Source: Caldifarciminota bacterium SM23_42 (GTDB lineage Bacteria; Hydrothermota; Tepidihabitantia; SM23-42). From it: 64,000 nucleotides of DNA. Location: contig LJUJ01000007.1 of assembly GCA_001303785.1 (NCBI GenBank), forward strand, positions 1 through 64,000, in the 5' to 3' direction. Shown here piece by piece: positions 54,907-63,172 of the stretch. Positions within the stretch are counted from its first letter, which is position 1. Every line of letters begins with the position of its first letter. Under the pieces are notes generated by a model that was given only the letters and a program-made list of their open reading frames with translations, did no database searches and had not been told where the DNA came from. Both the position numbers and the translations under genes were made by a program.

Positions 54907-56093
54907 TATTTTATCAAACCCGATTCCCTAGCGCAACGCTCGAATACGTCAAGGACTATATCAATATCTTCGTCAGTATGAGTCGCCATGTAGCTGGTTC
55001 TGATCAGCGCCCGGCCAGGAGGTGTTGCCGGAGAAATGACCGGATTTGCAAAGACTCGGTTTGCGTACAGCATCTTCCAGAAGGCGAAGCACATCTCATC
55101 CGGACCGATGATGACTGGCACGACCGGGGTCTCTGACTCACCCACATCAAGACCGATCTTCTTGAAACCTTCCAGAATGCGTCTGGTAATCGCCCAGAGA
55201 CGTTCCCGTCTTTCAGGTTCGTTTCTTATAGCCTCCAAAGAAAATTGCGCACTTGCCACTGAGGCGGGAGTCATGCTGGCTGAAAAAATCAACGCACGCG
55301 CGGTATGCTTGACATGCGTAATAACAGCTTCTTCGGCAACCACAAACCCACCCAGCGAAGCGAACGCCTTGCTGAAAGTACCCATGATAATATCAACGTC
55401 ATCCAAGACACCGAAGTGTTCACATGCACCACGTCCATTTTGACCGAGAACACCGATGCCATGAGCATCATCGACGAGGAGCCGTGTATTGTATTTCTTC
55501 TTCAAACGAACGATCTCGGGAAGATTGGCCAGATCGCCTTCCATGCTGAAGACCCCATCAACAATTATCAGCTTGCCCTTTTCTTCGGGAAGCGACTTGA
55601 GAATCCGCTCTAATTCACCCATATCGTTGTGCGGGTATTTCTTCAAATCAGCAAAGGACAAGCGACAACCATCAATGATCGAGGCATGGTTTTGACGATC
55701 GATGATCAAGATGTCGTCCTTCCCAGCTATCGATGATATGATACCCAGGTTTGTTTGGAACCCAGTCGAAAAGACAATTGCACCACCCTTGTTGAAGAAT
55801 TCTGCAATCTCCTCTTCCAAGCGCACATGTATGTCAAGCGTCCCATTCAGAAATCGAGACCCTGAGCAGGTTGAACCGTATTTCTTCACGGCGTCGATTA
55901 CTGTTTCTTTCATACGCGGATCAGCCGCAAGCCCCAGATAACCGTTCGAGCCAATCATGACAAACTCCTTGCCATCGATGATTACTCGATGGTCCTGCGT
56001 GGATTGAATTGGCGTAAAGAAGGGATATATTCCTAGACTCTGGGCGGATTTTACGGTGTTGACCATTGCCTCACACTTCTTGAATAAGTCCAT
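54906..56093 (-). CDS. Serine palmitoyltransferase-like PLP enzyme
   Basis: A 395-residue alpha-oxoamine synthase. The PLP lysine is in GTFSKAFASLGGF near residue 238. GSNGYLGL near residue 48, KKYGSTCSGSRFLNGTLDIH near 70 and LVDDAHGIGVLG near 204 match serine palmitoyltransferases especially well, including FFTPIQSTQD near the N-terminus. KBL and 8-amino-7-oxononanoate synthase are the alternatives, but no threonine dehydrogenase or biotin genes lie near. It would condense serine with an acyl thioester to 3-keto-sphinganine. A leaderless promoter precedes ATG. Confidence 0.8.
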   Translation of the reverse strand: MDLFKKCEAMVNTVKSAQSLGIYPFFTPIQSTQDHRVIIDGKEFVMIGSNGYLGLAADPRMKETVIDAVKKYGSTCSGSRFLNGTLDIHVRLEEEIAEFFNKGGAIVFSTGFQTNLGIISSIAGKDDILIIDRQNHASIIDGCRLSFADLKKYPHNDMGELERILKSLPEEKGKLIIVDGVFSMEGDLANLPEIVRLKKKYNTRLLVDDAHGIGVLGQNGRGACEHFGVLDDVDIIMGTFSKAFASLGGFVVAEEAVITHVKHTARALIFSASMTPASVASAQFSLEAIRNEPERRERLWAITRRILEGFKKIGLDVGESETPVVPVIIGPDEMCFAFWKMLYANRVFANPVISPATPPGRALIRTSYMATHTDEDIDIVLDVFERCARESGLIK

Positions 56094-56101
56094 GTTAGGG
56101 A

Positions 56102-56129
56102 ATTATATACATATCACTGCTTAAGTCAA
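56102..56129 (-). promoter_or_regulatory. Leaderless promoter of the serine palmitoyltransferase operon
   Basis: Minus-strand TTGACT (56129-56124), a 16-base spacer and TATAAT (56107-56102), eight bases before ATG 56093. No ribosome site lies between. Confidence 0.84.
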
Positions 56130-56454
56130 TACTATTCCAAATAACACTTCGTCAATGGGTTTCGAAAAACGTATCGTTGTTCGAGATTCGGTTTTCGCAC
56201 GGCGAACCTCCTGAATATCGATAACGAGGAACTAAACCGTATAGCCTTTCGAAACCGACAAACAATTCATAACAACGAGCTATCAGACCATCAGAACATC
56301 AGAAAAAAAGGTGCGTGGCCTCAAGCGTATAGCGTTTTGGATCTGGTCTGCTGGTAAACTGATTTCCTGCATGCTGGTACCCTCATCTTCCGGTATGCTG
56401 TCCTTGAGGGCAGTGTATCAGAGAGGCTGCCTGTCCGTGGAACTGTCCAGTGAT
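56130..56454. repeat. Gene-free stretch with intergenic repeat, copy B
   Basis: No gene is visible in this 325-base stretch. It contains GGTTTCGAAA (about 56159) and TTTCGAAACC (about 56247), which are complementary and far apart, and from 56281 words shared with 23593-23790, including the exact run CATCAGAACATCAGAAAA (56289-56306), CTGGTCTGCTG (56343-56353) and CTGGTACCCT (56374-56383). It follows the stop of purB and may be a transcript end region. Confidence 0.55.
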
Positions 56455-57732
56455 TTACCGTTTCTTAGAGATGATATGGCGCAAGAACCACTTGATATCA
56501 AAGATCTTTTCGAGTTCTCCAGCGCTGAGATACTTCTTCACCCGTCTATCCTCCTGCATGATCGCTCTCAGGTGTAGTCTTTTTTGCACCGCTTCAAACG
56601 AAGCCTTTTGAACCTTACTGTAGGCAAGTGTGCGATCCATGCCCTTTTCGATCAGAGCGTTCATTAGTAGCTGCGACGCATAAACTCCACGACTCAATTC
56701 GATGTTCTCGAGCATACGCTTTTGGAACACGCGCAGGTTGCCGATAACCCACAGCATCTTCTTTGTAGTATAGTGTACCAGGTATAGCATGTCCGGAATG
56801 ATGACCCTCTCTACTGATGAGTTTGTGAGATCCCTCTCGTGCCAGAGGTTGACGTTCTCAAGGGCACTGAACATATAACCACGGATAACTTTGACCAGTC
56901 CACACACCCTCTCACAGGTGATAGGGTTTTGCTTGTGAGGCATCGCCGACGAACCTTTCTGTCCTTTTGTAAAAGGTTCTGCTACCTCGCCGATTTCGGA
57001 GCGTGAAAGATTGCGGATTTCTGTCGCAATGCGGTCAAGACCACAAGCATACAAATTGTAGGCTGCCACGAGTGCCGCGAATCTGTCTCTAGGTAGTATC
57101 TGGGTACTCACCGTTTCCGGCTTCAAGCCCAGTTTTCTCATCACCTTCTTTTCAATACGGGGCGGCAGTATCGTGTAAGTACCCACTGCCCCGGACAATT
57201 TCCCGTACGATATCTCACTTCTCGCGGTTACCAGCCGTTCGTAGTTTCTCTTCATCTCTTCGTACCACGATGCGATTTTGTAGCCAAATGTTATGGGCTG
57301 AGCAAACACGCCGTGGGTTCGCCCCATCTGCGGAGTGTTTCGGTACCTCAACGATAATTTCCCCAGTAGTTTCATCAATTTCTTTATATCTTGCAGGATA
57401 ACATCCGTAGCCTCGATGATTATTAATACAAAAGCGGTGTCGACCAAATCATATGAAGTCAGACCAAAGTGTAGCCATCTTCCCTCTCGTTTGATCTGCT
57501 CTCGTACTGCTTCGAGAAAAGCGATTACATCATGATTGGTTATTCTCTCAATCTCCTCCACCCTAGCTGGTTTCACCTTTACGCGTCTCAGCTTGCTGCT
57601 CAAACCTTTAGGGATAATCCCTTCGGCTTCTTCTACCTCGGCAACCGTTCTTTCGACAAAGAGCCACTTCTGGAATTTATATTCCTGGCTCAATACTTTT
57701 GTAAGTTCTTCTGTTTGATAACGTTTTATCAT
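56455..57732 (-). CDS. purB: Adenylosuccinate lyase
   Basis: Cleaves fumarate from two purine intermediates, in IMP and AMP synthesis. The 425 residues carry the family signature GSSAMPHKQNPITCERVCG near residue 261, whose Ser is catalytic. TSYDLVDTAF near residue 89 and GRTHGVFAQPITFG near residue 138 supply the substrate His. The start overlaps the HtrA stop by four bases. Other purine genes are not nearby. Confidence 0.96.
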   Translation of the reverse strand: MIKRYQTEELTKVLSQEYKFQKWLFVERTVAEVEEAEGIIPKGLSSKLRRVKVKPARVEEIERITNHDVIAFLEAVREQIKREGRWLHFGLTSYDLVDTAFVLIIIEATDVILQDIKKLMKLLGKLSLRYRNTPQMGRTHGVFAQPITFGYKIASWYEEMKRNYERLVTARSEISYGKLSGAVGTYTILPPRIEKKVMRKLGLKPETVSTQILPRDRFAALVAAYNLYACGLDRIATEIRNLSRSEIGEVAEPFTKGQKGSSAMPHKQNPITCERVCGLVKVIRGYMFSALENVNLWHERDLTNSSVERVIIPDMLYLVHYTTKKMLWVIGNLRVFQKRMLENIELSRGVYASQLLMNALIEKGMDRTLAYSKVQKASFEAVQKRLHLRAIMQEDRRVKKYLSAGELEKIFDIKWFLRHIISKKR

Positions 57733-59186
57733 ACTCCCAAATATAGTTGTATAACTCGACCATTACGGTCAATGATAAAACTCATGTCGCGTTGAGACCG
57801 TATCGCCTTTTGAAAATCCGTTCGGTTATGAATACGCACATTACCCACCATCAATATAACATCACCGGGTGCCACACCCAACTTGTGCCCAGCACTATTC
57901 GATTCGACCTTGGTTACTACCACACCGTCGTTATAGGGTAGATTATACTCTCGGACAAGCCTCTTGTTAATCTCCTGGACGTGGATACCGTATACTACGA
58001 CCATCGTCTTCAGGAAATCGGACTCTTTAAATTCTTCGACCACGAAGTTTACCTTACGTGTATCACCCTTGCGGATCAGCGTGATAACAAGATCGTCATC
58101 TACATATACGTTTGAGATACACCTGTTCCAATCAGCAATTTTTGCGATCGGGCGATCATTGATCGCTAGGATTACATCACCCTCCTTGATTCCGGCACGA
58201 CTCGCTGCACTCTCATCGTCCACGCCGCTCACGAGAACACCATGCTGCTTAATATCGAGCGACTCGGCGATGTCCCCGGTGACTTCTTTTATCCACAAGC
58301 CAATCCAAGGTACCCTGACTCGACCGTGCTGGCGTGATTCATCGATGAATTTCTTGACATCGTTTATCGGCTTGGCAAAGCCAATGCCTTCCGAGCCGCC
58401 ACCCGACGTGAATATCGCGGTGTTCACGCCAACAACCTCACCCAGAACATTGACCAATGGGCCACCCGAATTACCTGGATTTATGGCCGCGTCGGTTTGA
58501 ATCATTCCTTTATATACCCGGTCCTCTCTCGTCGATTTGATTGAGCGATTGAGTGCAGAAACGACGCCGACGGTTACTGTCGGCCGAGTATCCTCGAGCA
58601 GAAAACCGAAGGGGTTACCAAAAGCCACCACCCATTCACCGATCATCAAATCATCCGAATTGCCTAGCTCGGCAAACGGTAGATCATTTGCATCAATCCT
58701 GAGCAACGCCAGATCATGACTGAGCTCAGAGGTGATCACGCGTCCGTCGAACTGTCTACCGTCAGGAAGCGTAACCTGTATCTTCGTAGCATTGGTTATC
58801 ACGTGTTCATTGGTGATGATGTACCCGTCCGGCGAAATAATCAACCCTGTACCTAGACTCCTGATCTGTTGTTTGTAGTAACGCTCTGGGAAGAAATCCC
58901 TAAAGAAATCGTGAAAGAAATCATCGGCAAACGGAGAGAACCGTGGCGAAGCTGATACAACCTTGGTCTGAACAACGGTGATCGAAACAACGGCGGGGCT
59001 CACTCGCTGGGCAGCGACAACAATCGCGTTCGCCCTTTGCTTTGAAACTTCGGCATTAAGGCTCACCAAGTGCGCGCCTTCGTAGTAATAGGCTGCAGGT
59101 CTAGGCTTGATCACACTGTACAACCTAACCGCCACGAGACCAAGAATTAATCCAACGACAACAAAAACGTAATCCCTACCGTTCAT
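57729..59186 (-). CDS. HtrA/Deg-type periplasmic serine protease
   Basis: A 485-residue protein: an N-terminal membrane anchor (VFVVVGLILGLVAVRLYSVI), a trypsin-like domain and two PDZ domains. The catalytic triad is visible as His in ITNEHVI near residue 128, Asp in SHDLALLRI near residue 161 and Ser in NPGNSGGPL near residue 240. The role is degradation of damaged periplasmic proteins. ATG 59186 is chosen over GTG 59195 because GGAG lies eight bases upstream. It overlaps purB and follows truA. Confidence 0.94.
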   Translation of the reverse strand: MNGRDYVFVVVGLILGLVAVRLYSVIKPRPAAYYYEGAHLVSLNAEVSKQRANAIVVAAQRVSPAVVSITVVQTKVVSASPRFSPFADDFFHDFFRDFFPERYYKQQIRSLGTGLIISPDGYIITNEHVITNATKIQVTLPDGRQFDGRVITSELSHDLALLRIDANDLPFAELGNSDDLMIGEWVVAFGNPFGFLLEDTRPTVTVGVVSALNRSIKSTREDRVYKGMIQTDAAINPGNSGGPLVNVLGEVVGVNTAIFTSGGGSEGIGFAKPINDVKKFIDESRQHGRVRVPWIGLWIKEVTGDIAESLDIKQHGVLVSGVDDESAASRAGIKEGDVILAINDRPIAKIADWNRCISNVYVDDDLVITLIRKGDTRKVNFVVEEFKESDFLKTMVVVYGIHVQEINKRLVREYNLPYNDGVVVTKVESNSAGHKLGVAPGDVILMVGNVRIHNRTDFQKAIRSQRDMSFIIDRNGRVIQLYLGV

Positions 59187-59247
59187 AGACCACACTCCAT
59201 ACTGAACATCCTTATCGGAACCTTACGAAACCATGACACACACAACA

Positions 59248-59967
59248 TTAATACTTTACCGTAACGAGGAATAACCCCTGGGGCGGTGCATAGTTGATGT
59301 CTCGCTTAGGCGCATCGAAGAAACCATCAACTTCTGCGGTTGAAAATCTTCCTCTTCCTATGTCAACCAAGAATCCCACTATCCCCCTTACCATTTTACG
59401 TAAGAACCTATCGCCTTCAACGGTTATTACTATTCGAGTATCCTCGCGGGTCACGCTGATGTCGTGAACATCACACACTGTGTTATCGTTGCCATTACGT
59501 ACCGAGAAATTCTCGAAATCCTTCCTTCCGACCAGCGCGGGGATTACCTTTTGCATCAAGGAAACATCAGGGGTATGTTTAATAAACCAGTAATATCTTA
59601 GCCTGAAAGGTGATGGCTCTAAGGTAATGTTGTATCGATAAATCTTGGCCTTTGCTCCATACCGGCTATTGAATTCGTCCGGGACTACGGTGATATCCTT
59701 GACATATACATCATCACCGACCAAGCCGTTCGTGCCCTTTCTTATCGAAAGCAAGGGCAAATCGGATTCAGTGTGGAAATTGGCAACCTGGCCAAGCGCG
59801 TGAACACCCTGATCAGTCCTACCGGCACCCGTCAACTTGATTTCTCCGCCGGTTATCTTCTTCAAAGCACCCTGGAGTTCGCCCTGCACGGTCCGTCGGT
59901 TGGGCTGATACTGCCAACCGAAGAAGCGTGTGCCATCATATTCGATTATCATGCTAAGATTGCGCAT
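59248..59967 (-). CDS. truA: tRNA pseudouridine synthase TruA
   Basis: Makes pseudouridine at positions 38-40 of tRNA anticodon stems. The catalytic Asp is in GRTDQGVHALGQ near residue 52, and the RFLRKMVRG block near 182 is typical. Length, 239 residues, is normal. The leaderless promoter places the -10 box eight bases before ATG. Confidence 0.96.
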   Translation of the reverse strand: MRNLSMIIEYDGTRFFGWQYQPNRRTVQGELQGALKKITGGEIKLTGAGRTDQGVHALGQVANFHTESDLPLLSIRKGTNGLVGDDVYVKDITVVPDEFNSRYGAKAKIYRYNITLEPSPFRLRYYWFIKHTPDVSLMQKVIPALVGRKDFENFSVRNGNDNTVCDVHDISVTREDTRIVITVEGDRFLRKMVRGIVGFLVDIGRGRFSTAEVDGFFDAPKRDINYAPPQGLFLVTVKY

Positions 59968-59975
59968 CTCGATTA

Positions 59976-60003
59976 ATTATAGTCAGGGCATGCCAAAAAT
60001 CAA
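59976..60003 (-). promoter_or_regulatory. Leaderless promoter of truA
   Basis: Minus-strand TTGATT (60003-59998), a 16-base spacer and TATAAT (59981-59976), eight bases before ATG 59967. The -35 box is weaker than elsewhere in the window. Confidence 0.7.
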
Positions 60004-60304
60004 TATGCGTGTCGAACTCGCAGTATCATCTTATTCGCAGGACCGCTTCACTTGCAGTATCGCTACGCTCGCAGGAAACGCAGATACCTCCCACGGACAC
60101 TGATTTTCTGATATTCTGCCTCCTGATCCGATGTTCCGCAGAACGAGCCTAAAGGCTCTACTCCTGGTTCCGCTCTCCGACGCTCCGATGCTCCGTCTCT
60201 CCGATTCTCAGCAGGAATGACATGTTGACATGGTGACATAGTAACTACAATGTACAGCAGTAATCTAATTGCGAAGCAATATGATAATCTAATAGCCTGG
60301 AGTG
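60004..60304. repeat. Gene-free stretch with short repeats, copy C
   Basis: This 301-base stretch has no convincing gene. It holds GAGCCTAAAGGCTC (a short palindrome), a CTCCGA-rich irregular tract (about 60175-60210), TCTGATATTCTGCCTCCTGAT (about 60100-60120), which resembles words in copies A and B, and GACATGTTGACATGGTGACAT. It is probably a degenerate copy of the same intergenic family. Confidence 0.4.
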
Positions 60305-61771
60305 TTATGCGAGCGGTAGCTTGATCTTGAAGGTCGTACCCGCACCCACCTTACTCTTTACCTCGATCTTGCCGCCGTGTGCTTCAATTATGTTTTTGGC
60401 GATCGCCAGCCCAAGACCGGTACCGCCCTTCTTGGTAGTAAAAAAAGGCTCGAAGATTTTCTTGAGGTCTTTCTTGCTGATGCCGCATCCATTGTCATGA
60501 ATCTCAACACAGCCCTCTTTTGCGTTCCGGTATGACTTGATCTCAACCGTGCCCTTCTCATCACTGACTTCATAAGCGTTATTCAAGATATTCGTGAGGC
60601 CAGCCTTGAGTTTATTCAGATCAGCAAGGATGAAGAAATCATCGTCCTTGCGTCTCAAATTCACCGTGTGTTGATTAGCTCGTAGCATGCTGTCAATTAG
60701 TGCCTCATTCATTACTTCACTGATCCTTATGCGATTCTTGTTCTTCGGCGTGAACTGTGCAAAATTGAGAAAGTCTGTTACAATCTCATTCAACCGTTTG
60801 GTCTCATTCAGAGCCATATCAATAAAAGGCATCACACTCTTCCTGCGCTTGGCATCACGGATGACTTCAAGCGAGCCCCTTATCGAGGAAAGTGGATTCC
60901 GAATCTCATGGGCAAGCGAACCACCCAATTCGGCCAATAGCCTAGTCTGATTAGCGATCCTTGATCTTTCCTCGAGCTTCTTGACGTCGGTCATGTCCTG
61001 AAGTATTGCCAGCCCCGCCTTTCCGTTGAAGATACGAGCAACCGACAGAATGTAGAACCGATTGGCAAACCTCAACTCGACTGAATTGGATGTATCGCGG
61101 TTCTTCAAGAACTTCGCGACATGAAGGTGCACTGTAGCACGTAACCGACTGTCCGGCATGTTCGTATACAGGATGTCGCCCGCACCATCCACTGTAATCA
61201 CACCCGAGGGGAGGTTCTTTATTATGTCCTCGGTCGTCAAACGCAACCGCGTTGCTTCTTCAACTCTGATTTGATACCGCTCTGATAATGCACCACTCAA
61301 GATTCCAGTTAGTAGAAAAAGCAGCGCAAGAATATAGAACCTGTACATCACCATGGACATGGTGTAGCTCTCGACACCGCGACTCTCAAGAAGCACTAAA
61401 CCGAAGAAAAACACAACAGCACTGAGCGACATAATATAAGCACCCCGACGATACAGGTAGATGGCACTGGCGATGATCAATATCGTATAGAGTAAGGGAA
61501 ACATGCCTTCGATACCACCCGTGTAATGTATTATTGCGCCCACGAGCACTATATCCGTGATAAAAATCGCATAGAGTAGGGCATTTTCAGGAATTCTTCT
61601 TTGTAACAACCAAAAGAGTACTGAGAGCACCACCGATACCAAGATGAGATACCATAGAGGACTTGGTGCTCGGTAGAGTGCAGGATAAGACGTTAGTAGA
61701 ATGAACGTTACTACAAATGGATGTATTACTATGAGCCCGGTTATTCTGTCGAGCTTCTTAGGCTTGGCCAT
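60305..61771 (-). CDS. PilS-like sensor histidine kinase
   Basis: A 488-residue protein with six N-terminal membrane helices (about 10-180), a PAS-like segment (IKNLPSGVITVDGAGDI near 195), a HisKA region with LAHEIRNPLSSIRGSLEVI near residue 285 and an HATPase domain (NDNGCGIS-like block near 425, then FTTKKGGTGLGLAIAKNI). This is the NtrB/PilS plan and PilC and PilT genes lie beside it. A PilR-type regulator gene is absent from this window. The site LAHEIRNPLS is intact for phosphotransfer. Confidence 0.85.
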   Translation of the reverse strand: MAKPKKLDRITGLIVIHPFVVTFILLTSYPALYRAPSPLWYLILVSVVLSVLFWLLQRRIPENALLYAIFITDIVLVGAIIHYTGGIEGMFPLLYTILIIASAIYLYRRGAYIMSLSAVVFFFGLVLLESRGVESYTMSMVMYRFYILALLFLLTGILSGALSERYQIRVEEATRLRLTTEDIIKNLPSGVITVDGAGDILYTNMPDSRLRATVHLHVAKFLKNRDTSNSVELRFANRFYILSVARIFNGKAGLAILQDMTDVKKLEERSRIANQTRLLAELGGSLAHEIRNPLSSIRGSLEVIRDAKRRKSVMPFIDMALNETKRLNEIVTDFLNFAQFTPKNKNRIRISEVMNEALIDSMLRANQHTVNLRRKDDDFFILADLNKLKAGLTNILNNAYEVSDEKGTVEIKSYRNAKEGCVEIHDNGCGISKKDLKKIFEPFFTTKKGGTGLGLAIAKNIIEAHGGKIEVKSKVGAGTTFKIKLPLA

Positions 61772-61846
61772 TGCGATTATTTGTTGTTACCTAAGTTACG
61801 TTCTCAGATGTGCTTAAATATTCTATTAAACCTACTCGCGCCTTGC

Positions 61847-63052
61847 CTATTCGGTAATCGTCGACGCCAGCTGAAAAATCGGGAGATACATTGAAATGAC
61901 TATGAATCCGACGACACCACCTAGCACAACCATAATTACCGGTTCAAGCGCAGCAGTCAGATTCTCGACTGCCTGGTCCACTTCGGCGTCATAGAAATCA
62001 GCCACCTTTGAAAGCATTTCATCCAAGCCGCCAGACGCTTCGCCAATGGCAATCATCTGAGTCACCATGGGCGGAAATACGGTAGTTTTGGTCAGTGGAT
62101 CGGCAATATTCTCGCCACCCTTTATTGACGAACGTGCCTTCAGGATTGCGTCCTCGATAACCCAATTACCAGAACTCTTCGCCGTGATCTCAAGGGCGTC
62201 AATGATAGGTACACCACTCGAGAGTAGTGTCGACAATGTCCTCGAGAGACGTGCGATTGATTGCTTGCGGAGCAAACCCCCAAAAACCGGTAGTTTAAGC
62301 AGTATCGGATCGATCGATTTTGCTCCGGATTCGGTCTTATGCCACCGGCGCAGAATAGTGAATAGGGCGATGAGAATTATGACCAGTGGTATCGCCCACA
62401 CCTTTAACCAGTTAGACAGGCCAACTACTAACTGCGTCATCGCCGGCAAATCAGCACCAACGCCCTCGAACATGCGTGCGAAAACCGGAATCACGAAGAT
62501 GAGTAGGATTGCAATAGCACCGATCGCTACCGTCAAAATAATCACTGGATAAATCATTGCCCCTCGTATCTTACGTATCAGGGCCGCTGCTTTTTCCAGA
62601 TAGTTCGCCAAACGCACAAGTATTACATCAAGTGCACCGCCCGTCTCGCCGGATTCTACCATATTCACGTAAAGGTTATCGAAAACCTTTGGTTGCCGGC
62701 GCAAAGCATCTGCCAGCGAAAGTCCACCCTCGACATCGGTTCTTACCTCACCCAGGACACGTCTCAAAGCTGGACTCTCTGTCTGCTTGGCTAAGATCTC
62801 AAGACAGCTCAAGAGCGGCAAACCGGCATTCAACATAGTTGCGAATTGCCGAGTGAACACAGCCAAGGCTCGTCTTGAGACCCGGGCACCGAACAATCCC
62901 ATACCTTTCTTCTCTTCCTTGATCTTGATCGAAGTCGGAATGATCTTCTTCTGCCGCAAAGCAGCAACAACATCAGCTTGCGAACTGGCCGCAATCTCAC
63001 CGCTCGCCGCGGCGCCGGTCGCTGTTCTGCCCTTCCATACAAATAATGGCAT
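61847..63052 (-). CDS. pilC: Type IV pilus inner-membrane protein PilC
   Basis: A 401-residue platform protein with two tandem T2SSF domains. First copy: LAVFTRQFATMLNAGLPLLS near residue 63 and GETGGALDVIL near residue 135. Second copy: LSRTLSTLLSSGVPIIDALE near 265 and a matching GEASGGLDEML near 343. Three hydrophobic segments are seen. It forms the inner-membrane base of the pilus motor, next to pilT. AAGGAGG precedes ATG. Confidence 0.95.
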   Translation of the reverse strand: MPLFVWKGRTATGAAASGEIAASSQADVVAALRQKKIIPTSIKIKEEKKGMGLFGARVSRRALAVFTRQFATMLNAGLPLLSCLEILAKQTESPALRRVLGEVRTDVEGGLSLADALRRQPKVFDNLYVNMVESGETGGALDVILVRLANYLEKAAALIRKIRGAMIYPVIILTVAIGAIAILLIFVIPVFARMFEGVGADLPAMTQLVVGLSNWLKVWAIPLVIILIALFTILRRWHKTESGAKSIDPILLKLPVFGGLLRKQSIARLSRTLSTLLSSGVPIIDALEITAKSSGNWVIEDAILKARSSIKGGENIADPLTKTTVFPPMVTQMIAIGEASGGLDEMLSKVADFYDAEVDQAVENLTAALEPVIMVVLGGVVGFIVISMYLPIFQLASTITE

Positions 63053-63080
63053 CGAACCTCCTTATCTTATCCCCAAATAG

Positions 63081-63108
63081 ATGGTATGTAAGAACAACTC
63101 ATATTCAA
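63081..63108 (-). promoter_or_regulatory. Promoter of pilC
   Basis: Minus-strand TTGAAT (63108-63103), a 16-base spacer and TACCAT (63086-63081), followed by a roughly 28-base leader with AAGGAGG. The -10 box is a weaker match than the others. Confidence 0.5.
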
Positions 63109-63172
63109 GTAACTAGTAAACTGTACGAATAAAGTCATGATAATTAATCGAATGACGATTACCATAAATATT

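Noticed and set aside
54906-56093. The PLP enzyme as biotin-pathway BioF or threonine-pathway KBL
   Set aside because: No biotin or threonine dehydrogenase gene is near, sequence segments fit serine palmitoyltransferase better, and the partner is a GNAT-type acyltransferase; a tree would be needed to exclude the alternatives fully.
60170-60215. Short CTCCGA-rich tract as a CRISPR array or minisatellite
   Set aside because: The units vary in length and sequence and there are no regular spacers, so it is treated as part of a degenerate intergenic repeat.
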